Below are positions 1 through 7,444 of a stretch of 64,000 bases of DNA, in pieces. The translations under genes were made by a program, and so were the position numbers. Every line of letters starts with the position of its first letter. Position 1 is the first letter of the stretch. The notes beneath the pieces are model-generated. The model made no database searches. It was not told the origin of the DNA and worked only from the letters and a program-made list of their open reading frames with translations. Source of the DNA: Nostoc sp. UHCC 0926 (GTDB lineage: Bacteria > Cyanobacteriota > Cyanobacteriia > Cyanobacteriales > Nostocaceae); the NCBI RefSeq assembly GCF_028623165.1, contig NZ_CP117768.1, positions 6,514,001-6,578,000 on the forward strand, given 5' to 3'.

Positions 1-1
1 T

Positions 2-367
2 CCAAATCCCAAACAGCCAGCACTTATTATTAATAGTGGCTCTACAAATACCTGCAAATATATAATTCACGTATTGCCATCTGGAAAAGCAACTTACACT
101 GTTTGTGAAAGAAAAGGTGCAGGCGAAATAAGAGTGAACACAGCTACGAAATTTTTCAATGATATTTCAGTAGCTAAACCATTGTCAAAATTACCATATA
201 AAGCATGTGCAAAATCTGCTTCGTTCGGCACGTCAACTAAAGTCAGATATCAATGGCAAACTTCTCCAGATATTAGCTGTCCAAGTAATGATTTGAGAGT
301 GAGAACTCTGTATAATGACGCTCAAAGTATTCAACAGCAATTGAACTTTTCAACTTCCAAAAATTAA
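2..367 (+). CDS. Hypothetical protein, 5' end cut off by the window
   Basis: The reading frame is open from the first bases of the window to the TAA at 365-367, so only the last 121 residues are visible and the start lies outside. The visible part is Cys-containing (Cys at several spaced positions such as TNTCKY, TVCERK, KACAKS, ISCPS) and has alternating polar and hydrophobic stretches. This would suit an exported domain, but no signal peptide can be judged. I do not recognise the family. The next gene is convergent and about 390 bp away. Confidence 0.5.
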   Translation, partial: PNPKQPALIINSGSTNTCKYIIHVLPSGKATYTVCERKGAGEIRVNTATKFFNDISVAKPLSKLPYKACAKSASFGTSTKVRYQWQTSPDISCPSNDLRVRTLYNDAQSIQQQLNFSTSKN

Positions 368-440
368 CTGTCTACGTTTGACTTGCAATCCCAATTAAAA
401 TACCATCTAAATCTCTGACGTATCCAAACGAGTAATATTC

Positions 441-559
441 AAACCCCGTCTATTTTGAAAACTGTAGTTTTTAAAGAGAGTGTATTATTGGGTCGTGGCT
501 TGAGTTCTGAGCTTTACCCTAATTCCCAAAAACTACGGTTTTCAAGGTAGACGCGGTTT
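441..559. repeat. Imperfect inverted repeat, MITE-like
   Basis: The arms at 441-472 and 528-559 are near-perfect reverse complements of each other over 32 bases, each running through a GTCTA...TTGAAAAC core. The roughly 55-bp spacer has no gene. The element fills most of the gap between the partial first gene and crtH (368-753), where I see nothing else. It is either a long hairpin or a small non-autonomous element. No target duplication was recognised. Confidence 0.5.
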
Positions 560-753
560 ATATCAAATCAAGTTTTTTTTAATCATTTAGTCAATTTTAT
601 GTGCTTCTGAATTTGCTGTGACTGCTTCATTTACGAGTTAAAGATTTGGCAATTTGTGCTAGTCTGATTCCTTCAAAGGATACCGCCTGATCATCATGTA
701 GTGGTTACTATACCAGTCCTAGCTGTTGGTGTAATCACCTTGATTGATGCACG

Positions 754-2247
754 TTAAAATCCTAAATCTACGGCAATGCGGTGGGCACAAGCAAACCCAG
801 AAAAAGCGACTGCATTCAATCCTTGACCCGGAAAGGTACTATCCCCTACACAATAAAGTCCTGGAATAGCTGTGCGATTAAAGGGCATCTTCAATAACCC
901 CCACAACTTGCGCCGGGGAATTGGCCCATATGTGCCATCTTCACGACCCAAAAAGCGGCGATGGGTGCGGGGTGTGCCTACCTCCAGATAATCCAATCCA
1001 GCATCTAAGCCTGGAAAAATCTTCTCTAGGCGGTCAATAATTCGCCAAGCCGCCTCTTCTTTCTTCGCTTCGTACTCGCTCACAGAAAGTTCTTGCCAAT
1101 CATCAATCCAGTGAGGCGTGAAGGCATGAATGATATGATATCCACTTGGTGCTAAATCTGGGTCAAGTAATGTGGGAATCGAAACAAAAACTGTGCCTTC
1201 TGCTGCTGTCATCTTTTCCCAATCTTCTAGCAAAATATGGTGGCACTCTGTCCCCGCAGGCAAAACTGACTCTTTTACCCCGATGTGCAAACTCAAGAAG
1301 CTTGGAGATTTTTGATAATTTTGTTGCCACTCTTTCTCATTATGTGGCATTACTTCTGCTGGTAGTAATTGTTCAAATGTATCCCAGCGTGTAGCATTAG
1401 AAACTATGCGTTTACCCCGATATAGTTTACCATTAGCCAGTTGCACACCTACCGCTTTTCCCTGTTCTGTAAGAATTTTCGTGACTCTAGCTTGGTACTG
1501 AATCTTACCTCCAGCCTTCTCTAGACCTTCCACCAGTTTTTGGGCAATTTGTCCCACTCCGCCTTTAGGATAGTTCACTCCGCCATAATGCCTGTCAGAA
1601 AAGACCATCCCAGCATTAATCATTGGTGTCATGTCCGATGGAACCACTGACCAGCAATAACATTCCATATCGATAAATTTCAATAATTGGGGATCTTTGA
1701 TGTAGCGTCTGGCAAAATCCCCAGCATTTTGAGGCAGATACTTAACTAAACCGAGACATGCCAAAGGATGTTGGAAAAATACCCGCAGTAGATACCGAGG
1801 TTCTTCCAGCGACAGCAAATCCATGCTGTTGAGGCACTTGAATACTTTTTGGCATTCTTCATAAAAGCGACGAATCCCCTGTTCTTCATGGCGAAAATGA
1901 GCAATAAGATTTTGCAAAAATTTTTCATAAACCCGGTCAACCTTCAGGTTTAAACCTTGGGGTAGGTGATAGTGAATTTGCACCGGATCTGCGATCGCTT
2001 CTTGGCTGACATTTACAGCTGATAATGCACGGGTGAGTAAGTTAGTAGTACCGTTCTGTCCCAATCCAAAAATCATCGATGCGCCAACATCGAATCGATA
2101 GCCTTGGCGTTCAAAATAACCGGCGCTCCCACCTGGAATCAAATAACGTTCCAGTACCAGCACTTTCGCTCCCTTCGCCGCTAACTGGGTCGCTGTTACT
2201 AATCCGCCAATACCAGACCCAATCACGATCGCATCAATATCTTGCAT
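754..2247 (-). CDS. crtH: Carotenoid (prolycopene) isomerase, CrtISO/CrtH type
   Basis: This is a 497-residue FAD-dependent amine-oxidase-fold protein of the CrtI/CrtISO superfamily. In cyanobacteria CrtH isomerises poly-cis lycopene to the all-trans form ahead of cyclisation. The N-terminus has the dinucleotide-binding motif GSGIGG (residues 11-16) followed by an acidic strand end (VLVLER) and the GGSAGYF segment. The C-terminus carries the family's second FAD-contact motif (YCVGDSTFPGQG). Length is normal for CrtISO (about 500). The gene is monocistronic as far as can be seen, with upp divergent upstream. CrtI-type desaturases are related, but the end-to-end pattern fits the isomerase better. 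Confidence 0.9.
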   Translation of the reverse strand: MQDIDAIVIGSGIGGLVTATQLAAKGAKVLVLERYLIPGGSAGYFERQGYRFDVGASMIFGLGQNGTTNLLTRALSAVNVSQEAIADPVQIHYHLPQGLNLKVDRVYEKFLQNLIAHFRHEEQGIRRFYEECQKVFKCLNSMDLLSLEEPRYLLRVFFQHPLACLGLVKYLPQNAGDFARRYIKDPQLLKFIDMECYCWSVVPSDMTPMINAGMVFSDRHYGGVNYPKGGVGQIAQKLVEGLEKAGGKIQYQARVTKILTEQGKAVGVQLANGKLYRGKRIVSNATRWDTFEQLLPAEVMPHNEKEWQQNYQKSPSFLSLHIGVKESVLPAGTECHHILLEDWEKMTAAEGTVFVSIPTLLDPDLAPSGYHIIHAFTPHWIDDWQELSVSEYEAKKEEAAWRIIDRLEKIFPGLDAGLDYLEVGTPRTHRRFLGREDGTYGPIPRRKLWGLLKMPFNRTAIPGLYCVGDSTFPGQGLNAVAFSGFACAHRIAVDLGF

Positions 2248-2524
2248 TTTTGTCTTTTGTCATTAGTCTTTTGTTTATTTTCCAATACCCAATGACAAAA
2301 AAGAGGGACGAGCCTGCTGCTGCTGGCTAATCCCGTCTGCCGATCCTTAAAAGAGAGGAGAACACTGTAGAACAATATAGCCTTGATTGAGAATAGATGT
2401 CAACTATTAATGAAAAGTTTTATCAATAAAATTGAGAGTGTTAATTTTAGGTGTCAGCCGGATACAGGAAAGAGTATTATGGTGTTTCAGTTCTCATACA
2501 ATAAAAAGGCGCCAAATTCTGACT

Positions 2525-3175
2525 ATGACGCTACAATTGCGTGTTTATGTTCCACCCCATCCCCTGATCAAACACTGGCTAGCAGTTGCCCGTGATGCAG
2601 GCACGCCTTCAGTATTATTTCGCAGTGCCATGACTGAGTTGGGAAGATGGCTGACTTATGAAGCTGTGCGAGACTGGTTGCCCACCCAAGAAACAACGGT
2701 GCAGAGTCCCTTGGATACCTGTCTGGCAACTGTGATTGATCCACAAGTGCCTATGGCAGTAGTGCCAATTCTGCGGGCTGGACTAGGATTACTTGAGGGA
2801 GCGCAGACTTTACTACCTTTGGCATCGATTTACCATCTTGGCTTGGCACGAGATGAAGAGACACTGCAACCTCATTGTTATCTGAACAAGTTACCAGAAA
2901 AATTTGACCCCGAAACACTAGTGTTAATTACCGATCCAATGTTGGCAACAGGAGGGTCGATAATGGCTGCAATGGCAGAATTGACACAACGAGGTGCTGA
3001 TCCAGCCCTGATACGGATTGTTTGTGTAGTGGCGGCTCCACCAGCTTTGCAAAAACTGAGTGCAGCTTATCCAGGTTTAATAGTTTACACGGCGACTATT
3101 GACGAAATAGTTAACAGTAAGGGGTATATTGTCCCAGGATTGGGAGATGCAGGCGATCGCATCTTTGGGACTTAA
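2525..3175 (+). CDS. upp: Uracil phosphoribosyltransferase
   Basis: The protein converts uracil and PRPP to UMP in pyrimidine salvage. The start chosen is the ATG at 2525, giving 216 residues, normal for the family. An in-frame upstream ATG (2432) would add 31 residues unlike any UPRT. Diagnostic segments are the PRPP loop (LITDPMLATGGS) and the C-terminal uracil-binding region (IVNSKGYIVPGLGDAGDR). The enzyme is cytosolic. Two small genes follow on the same strand (3251, 3732) and may be co-transcribed, without an obvious functional link. Confidence 0.92.
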   Translation: MTLQLRVYVPPHPLIKHWLAVARDAGTPSVLFRSAMTELGRWLTYEAVRDWLPTQETTVQSPLDTCLATVIDPQVPMAVVPILRAGLGLLEGAQTLLPLASIYHLGLARDEETLQPHCYLNKLPEKFDPETLVLITDPMLATGGSIMAAMAELTQRGADPALIRIVCVVAAPPALQKLSAAYPGLIVYTATIDEIVNSKGYIVPGLGDAGDRIFGT

Positions 3176-3250
3176 GCTAGTATGCAGCTAGGGCAGGAAA
3201 ATAGCATAACTACTGTAAAAGTTGCAAGCTTTGTTGAAGGCGGTAAAGAT

Positions 3251-3604
3251 ATGAGTCAGCGAGATGGTTTTGGCAGTGGTTTTGTAGCAGGGGCGTTTGT
3301 CGGTGGTGTATTTGGCGGTGTCATCGGCGCACTGATTGCTTCTCGACGCGATCCCCAATTGATCGCACAGGAGGACATAGAACTGACAGATAGCCAAGCC
3401 GAAGCTAGGAAAATAGCAGCCAGGCGGCGTCAGATGAAAGCTTCCGAAAATGAGAATATCGGCATAGAAACGGCCCGGCGATCGCTAGAAGATAAAATTG
3501 CCCAGCTAAATGCCACAATTGATGAAGTGCGACAGCAACTAGGTAGTGTGAATGGTGGTTCACCGGAAGCAACCAATGACCGCTCCCTCACTAAGGAGTC
3601 CTGA
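3251..3604 (+). CDS. Small Gly-rich membrane/coiled-coil protein
   Basis: The start is taken at ATG 3251 (MSQRDGFGSG). A longer in-frame version begins at 3182, but its extra residues look non-conserved. The 117-residue product has one Gly/Ala-rich hydrophobic segment near residues 8-30 (GSGFVAGAFVGGVFGGVIGALIA), then a charged helical tail with coiled-coil character (ARRSLEDKIAQLNATIDEVRQQL). This layout resembles YtxH-type proteins, single-span membrane proteins with a cytosolic helix, but no specific function can be assigned. It lies 75 bp after upp and 127 bp before the YggT gene on the same strand. Confidence 0.65.
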   Translation: MSQRDGFGSGFVAGAFVGGVFGGVIGALIASRRDPQLIAQEDIELTDSQAEARKIAARRRQMKASENENIGIETARRSLEDKIAQLNATIDEVRQQLGSVNGGSPEATNDRSLTKES

Positions 3605-3731
3605 AATTCGTTCAGGCGTGGTGAAAATGTCTTCTGTGGTAAATGTGGAATCGGCAAACACCATGACATGGACTAAATTAAAATTAAAAGATAAGACCGC
3701 ATTTGACACTTAGTAGGAAACCAACAAATCC

Positions 3732-3995
3732 ATGTACCTTCTGATTACCACTCTGGCTACTTTCATCCAGATTTATACTGTTTTGCTAATTATTCGGGTT
3801 TTATTGACCTGGTTCCCGACAATTAACTGGTATAACCAGCCATTTTCTGCTTTGAGCCAGATAACTGACCCTTATCTGGATTTGTTCCGCCGAATTATTC
3901 CCCCATTGGGTGGTATGGATTTTTCTCCAATGTTAGCGATTATACTGCTTCAACTTGTAAGTGGTTTGATAGGTGGTCTGCAAGCCTACGCATAA
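3732..3995 (+). CDS. YggT family membrane protein (Ycf19-like)
   Basis: An 87-residue protein with two predicted membrane segments (about residues 3-25 and 64-85) joined by a loop with the family signature, an Arg-rich turn and ITDPYLDLFRRIIPP. YggT/Ycf19 proteins occur in cyanobacteria and plastid genomes and are implicated in membrane organisation, including thylakoid or nucleoid effects in plastids; the biochemical role is not settled. Length is typical for the single-domain form. It follows the small membrane protein gene on the same strand. Confidence 0.85.
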   Translation: MYLLITTLATFIQIYTVLLIIRVLLTWFPTINWYNQPFSALSQITDPYLDLFRRIIPPLGGMDFSPMLAIILLQLVSGLIGGLQAYA

Positions 3996-4077
3996 AGCAG
4001 AATTTGCACTTTGCTCAAGGTTCAATTAAAAGATTTTCAGTCTGGGCTGATTAGCCTAGACTGATTTAACTTATCTC

Positions 4078-4509
4078 TTAACGCCGGACTTGACCGCTAA
4101 ATCCCGCTGCTTTAAACTGCTTCAGCTTCAATGGAGTAGGCTGATTCGCAGGCACAGAAATTCTCAATTCAAAATCGCTAATACCTGGTGGAACTTCGGT
4201 AATAGAACCTAAGCGAGTGCGGTTTTGCATCACCGAGTCATTGTTGGCATCATAGATGCGTCCAAAAATATCTGCGTCGTAAACTGTTTTATTAGTACCA
4301 TTTTCTGCTTTGCCAATGACAATAAAGCAATTAGCAGCCGCGCTACCACTACTGCTCACAGCCCCTTGTGCTAGTTCTGGTGGACAATCTTTATAAGAAA
4401 CATCAAATAATTTAATCTGTGTCAACGCTACAGCAGGGGGAGTGATCACCCACGATAGAAACGTGATGAGACAGGAAATAAAAACGACCGTGAGTGACCG
4501 CAACCGCAT
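4078..4509 (-). CDS. Hypothetical exported protein
   Basis: A 143-residue protein beginning with a classical signal peptide: basic MRLR, a hydrophobic core to about residue 24, and a likely cleavage after AVA near residue 28. The mature part is a small beta-rich domain with two Cys (KDCPPE, ANCFIV) that could form a disulfide, and segments such as TVYDADIFGRIYDANND and PPGISDFELRISVP typical of an Ig-like or FxLYD-like extracellular domain. It is probably periplasmic or thylakoid-lumenal. Family not recognised. It is convergent with the YggT gene and divergent from the gene at 4646. Confidence 0.65.
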   Translation of the reverse strand: MRLRSLTVVFISCLITFLSWVITPPAVALTQIKLFDVSYKDCPPELAQGAVSSSGSAAANCFIVIGKAENGTNKTVYDADIFGRIYDANNDSVMQNRTRLGSITEVPPGISDFELRISVPANQPTPLKLKQFKAAGFSGQVRR

Positions 4510-4645
4510 ACAAGACCCCGTGACTTAATCCAACAATATGTAACTTATAGCCTCAGCTTACCTGATTTTAAGTACAACAGGATTGAAGACTTTAATTTAA
4601 CCTTTGTAATAATTAGGAAAATAAACCCTCAATTGCGATTAACTT

Positions 4646-5254
4646 ATGACTCCAGATGAGATTGAAGCAGCTATGTTCGCAGCCTTTAATGATTGTGATG
4701 CAGCAAGCTGTCCTCTCACTGACACGCAGAAACAGATATTACTGCAAGTGGTCGAGCAAATTCAGGGAAATACCTCTGGGGCGTCAGGTATTGCTAATCC
4801 CTTAGACGAACTAAATCCAGAGGAGTTAGAAGTATTTTTACAGTTTGTTAAGGATGAAGAACAACTTAACCGCACTTGGAAAGTGCAATTACTCAACGAC
4901 TGGTTACTGGAAAATGACTCTGGAACAGTACAATTTATCCGACAACGCTATGGTTTACAGTGGCTGAATCGTGTTGAGTCATACCATTTTGATAAGTATT
5001 CTTATTTTGAGGATGCACTAAAGTTAAGAGTAGGCGATCGCATTGAAGTTTCCAATGCACTATGGGAATGGGTGCAAGAGGATGGCCCTTGTAAGCCCGA
5101 ATGGTTTCCCTGTATGGTGATCAAAGTCGAGGAGATTAGCAACGGCGATGATTCCTCTACTAACTGCGTCGTTCGCTTCTTCAACGGCGCTGAGTATGAA
5201 ATTCAAGGAATGTACGAATGGAATCGCTATAATTGGCGCTGGCCTCAGAAGTAG
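4646..5254 (+). CDS. Conserved hypothetical protein with Trp-rich C-terminal domain
   Basis: A 202-residue acidic soluble protein. Residues 1-75 are helical (TDTQKQILLQVVEQI; LNPEELEVFLQFVKDEEQL). The C-terminal 90 residues look like a small beta-barrel: LRVGDRIEVSNALWEW, WFPCMVIKVEEI, CVVRFFNGAEYEIQGMYEWNRYNWRWPQK, reminiscent of SH3/Tudor-like folds, though I cannot name a family. No membrane segment is present. A mutated copy of codons for roughly residues 95-202 lies 1.8 kb downstream (7090-7417), so part of this gene was once duplicated. The 21-bp tandem array starts 35 bp after its stop. Confidence 0.7.
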   Translation: MTPDEIEAAMFAAFNDCDAASCPLTDTQKQILLQVVEQIQGNTSGASGIANPLDELNPEELEVFLQFVKDEEQLNRTWKVQLLNDWLLENDSGTVQFIRQRYGLQWLNRVESYHFDKYSYFEDALKLRVGDRIEVSNALWEWVQEDGPCKPEWFPCMVIKVEEISNGDDSSTNCVVRFFNGAEYEIQGMYEWNRYNWRWPQK

Positions 5255-5289
5255 TGCTGTACATGGATAGCGGGGCGTTTAGCCCGTGC

Positions 5290-5730
5290 TGAGTTTTTAA
5301 TACTCGTGAATGAGTCTTTGATACTCGTTCATCCACCTTTGAACTCCATTCATCCACCTTTGAACTCCATTCATCCACCTTTGATACTCGTTCATCCACC
5401 TTTGATACTCGTTCATCCACCTTTGATACTCGTTCATCCACCTTTGATACTCATTCATCCACCTTTGAACTGCGTTGATGAGTCTTTGATACTCGTTCAT
5501 CCACCTTTGAACTGCGTTGATGAGTCTTTAATACTCGTTCATCCACCTTTAATACTCGTTCATCCATCTTTGATACTCATTCATCCACCTTTGAACTCCG
5601 TTGATGAGTCTTTGATACTCGTTCATCCACCTTTAATACTCGTTCATCCATCTTTGATACTCATTCATCCACCTTTGAACTCCGTTGATGAGTCTTTGAT
5701 ACTCGTGAATGAGTTTTTATGCTCTGACTG
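5290..5730. repeat. Tandem array of about 20 units of 21 bp
   Basis: Twenty consecutive 21-bp units run from 5290 to 5709, with a degenerate unit after them. Two unit types alternate irregularly: one begins TGAGTCTTTGATACTCG, the other TCCACCTTTGATACTCG or TCCACCTTTGAACTCCG. The first type can fold as CGAGT/ACTCG around a 7-base loop. Because 21 is a multiple of three and the unit lacks stops in some frames, long spurious open frames appear on both strands (heptapeptide HPPLILV on plus). There are no spacers, so this is not a CRISPR array. A second array of the same family lies at 33145-33332. Confidence 0.9.
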
Positions 5731-5766
5731 CTGCTATAGCGGTTCTCGTTTACGTCAGGTACACTC

Positions 5767-5795
5767 GTAGGGGCACAGCACTGCTGTGCCCCTAC
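5767..5795. repeat. Perfect 29-base palindrome, GTAGGGGC...GCCCCTAC family
   Basis: Two 14-base arms are exact reverse complements around a single central base. The same outer arms with different centres recur at 40411-40438 and 53356-53383. It lies downstream of the convergent pair ending at 5254 and 5855, so it could act as a transcription terminator or simply be an iterated palindrome. Confidence 0.75.
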
Positions 5796-5854
5796 ACCTG
5801 GCGATATAATGTTGTACCGCATCTGAATGGGAACCGCTATATATGTTGATGAAA

Positions 5855-7057
5855 TTATTGCTTTAACAACGCCCAAGCCAAAAACCTTTCGGTATAATAC
5901 AATGCTAATTGATTGCTCACACCGTTGAAAACGGCATCAAAAGCGTGTTCTGCCCAAGGAATTTCTAAAAAAACCGCAGTATTACCAGAGTCATGTAAAC
6001 GTTCATACATCTGTCTACCAAATCGCACTTCTACCAAATGGTCACGACTGCCGTAAATTAATAAAGTTGGCGGTAAAGGGTGCGTTAGATAATTTATCGG
6101 TGAAGCAATTTGATACTGATTAGGCAATTCTTCTAAAGAACCACCGAGAAATGCTTTTAAAACAGCGCGGGTGTTGATAGGATCAGGAACTGGCGGTGTT
6201 TTGTATCCTTCAGTTAAGTTAACAGGCCCGTAATAGTTCACCACAGCACGAATGGGTGGTGCATCTGGTTGATAAGCCGCTAGCATTGCTAGGTGCGCTC
6301 CCGCAGAACGTCCTAAAAGTACAATACGTTCTGGATCGGCTTCATATTCTGCTGCATGTTTGCGAATAAAATTTAGGGCTGTACGCACGTCATCTAACTG
6401 AGTTGGAAACCGATATTTAGGTGCGTGTCGATAGTCAATTGCAAATACTGTATATCCACGATTTGCAATATATTGATTAAACTCGGAATTGGCATGAGGA
6501 TTGCCATATTGCCAAGCTCCACCATAAATTACTATGACTGCTGGATATTTCCCTACCTCTGAAGGTTGGTAAACTTCCATTTTTAAAGGCACTCCCGCAG
6601 GAGAAGCAAAAAGAATATCTTTTTGATGACGCGTTTTGCCTAATGCAATACCCCGGAAGGAATTAACTAAATTAAAGGGATGGGTTTGCATCTTAGCGCT
6701 TACTGGGACTGGAATTTGCTCTAGATAATTTGCTCCTAATCCTTGTTTCATCGCTTTAGCCATCTGCATTTCAGTTAGTGGGATATTCACTAGCACCCAT
6801 CCACAAATTAGCAATCCTATCAAACTGAATATGCAAGCTAAACGCTGTAGTTTATGGCGACGGATGTAGAACAAAGAAAGCAATAAAGAGAGCAAATTTA
6901 ATAACAATAACCAAGGACTGATTTCTGGCGCTCCCACTGCTAGGGTGAGTAAAAACATATTTGGAGCCGGAATAATAATCCAAGAACTGAGAAATAAACT
7001 TGCAAAACTGAGTAATAATGCAAGCCATGATAAAAGTGTTTTGGGTTTAGCAAACAT
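5855..7057 (-). CDS. Alpha/beta hydrolase (esterase/lipase-like) with N-terminal membrane segments
   Basis: A 400-residue protein with three hydrophobic helices in the first 92 residues (about 8-30, 33-64, 73-92), then an alpha/beta hydrolase domain of the hormone-sensitive-lipase/BD-FAE type. Visible elements are the oxyanion-hole strand IYGGAWQYG (about 177-185, with Tyr where the usual HGGGW has His), the nucleophile elbow GRSAGAH (Ser251), the acid YGSRDHLV and the base EHAFD. Catalytic machinery appears complete. It likely hydrolyses small esters at the membrane; the substrate is unknown. It sits between the 21-bp array and the truncated copy of the gene at 4646. Confidence 0.85.
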   Translation of the reverse strand: MFAKPKTLLSWLALLLSFASLFLSSWIIIPAPNMFLLTLAVGAPEISPWLLLLNLLSLLLSLFYIRRHKLQRLACIFSLIGLLICGWVLVNIPLTEMQMAKAMKQGLGANYLEQIPVPVSAKMQTHPFNLVNSFRGIALGKTRHQKDILFASPAGVPLKMEVYQPSEVGKYPAVIVIYGGAWQYGNPHANSEFNQYIANRGYTVFAIDYRHAPKYRFPTQLDDVRTALNFIRKHAAEYEADPERIVLLGRSAGAHLAMLAAYQPDAPPIRAVVNYYGPVNLTEGYKTPPVPDPINTRAVLKAFLGGSLEELPNQYQIASPINYLTHPLPPTLLIYGSRDHLVEVRFGRQMYERLHDSGNTAVFLEIPWAEHAFDAVFNGVSNQLALYYTERFLAWALLKQ

Positions 7058-7089
7058 AAATTAAAGTGCGTTAAAAACGACTTAAAGAA

Positions 7090-7417
7090 GTTCAATCTAT
7101 CCGCCAATACTAAGTTTGGCAATAGTTAAATCATGTCGAGTCATATTACTTTAATAAGTATTTTTACTTTGAGGATGCACTAAAGCTGAGATTGGGCGAT
7201 CGCATTCAAGTTTTCAATGCAGTGTGGGAATGAGTACAAGACGATGGTCTCTGTGCGCGGAAATGGTTTACCTGCATTGGTTCTTCAGGTTGCTGAAACT
7301 AGCGATCACAATATTTCCTTTACCAATTGCCTCGTCTGCTTCTACAACGGTGCTGAGTAAGAAATTCAAGGCATCTACGAATAAAATGGCTACAATTGGC
7401 GCTGGACAGAGAAGTAG
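7090..7417 (+). pseudogene. Decayed partial copy of the gene at 4646-5254
   Basis: The stretch aligns codon by codon with the C-terminal half of the gene at 4646: VQ.IRQ, LN.VESY.F.KY.YFEDALKL, GDRI, and at the end NYNWRW-type codons before a matching TAG (7415-7417). It has no start, several in-frame stops (for example TGA where the parent reads TGG in the WEW segment, and TAA in the AE-Y segment) and at least one frame disruption in the middle. The similarity begins just upstream of the lipase-like gene's start. It is a non-functional partial duplication. Confidence 0.85.
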
Positions 7418-7444
7418 TGAGGGGATGAACTGAACGAATAATTA

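Noticed and set aside
2432..2524. N-terminal extension of upp
   Set aside because: The extra 31 residues do not resemble any UPRT; the ATG at 2525 gives the normal length.
5290..5730. CRISPR array
   Set aside because: The units are contiguous 21-bp direct repeats without unique spacers, and no cas genes are present in the window.
5306..5770. 154-codon open frame of HPPLILV heptapeptides
   Set aside because: It is produced by the 21-bp tandem array; frames on the opposite strand are open for the same reason, and there is no start context or non-repetitive coding sequence.
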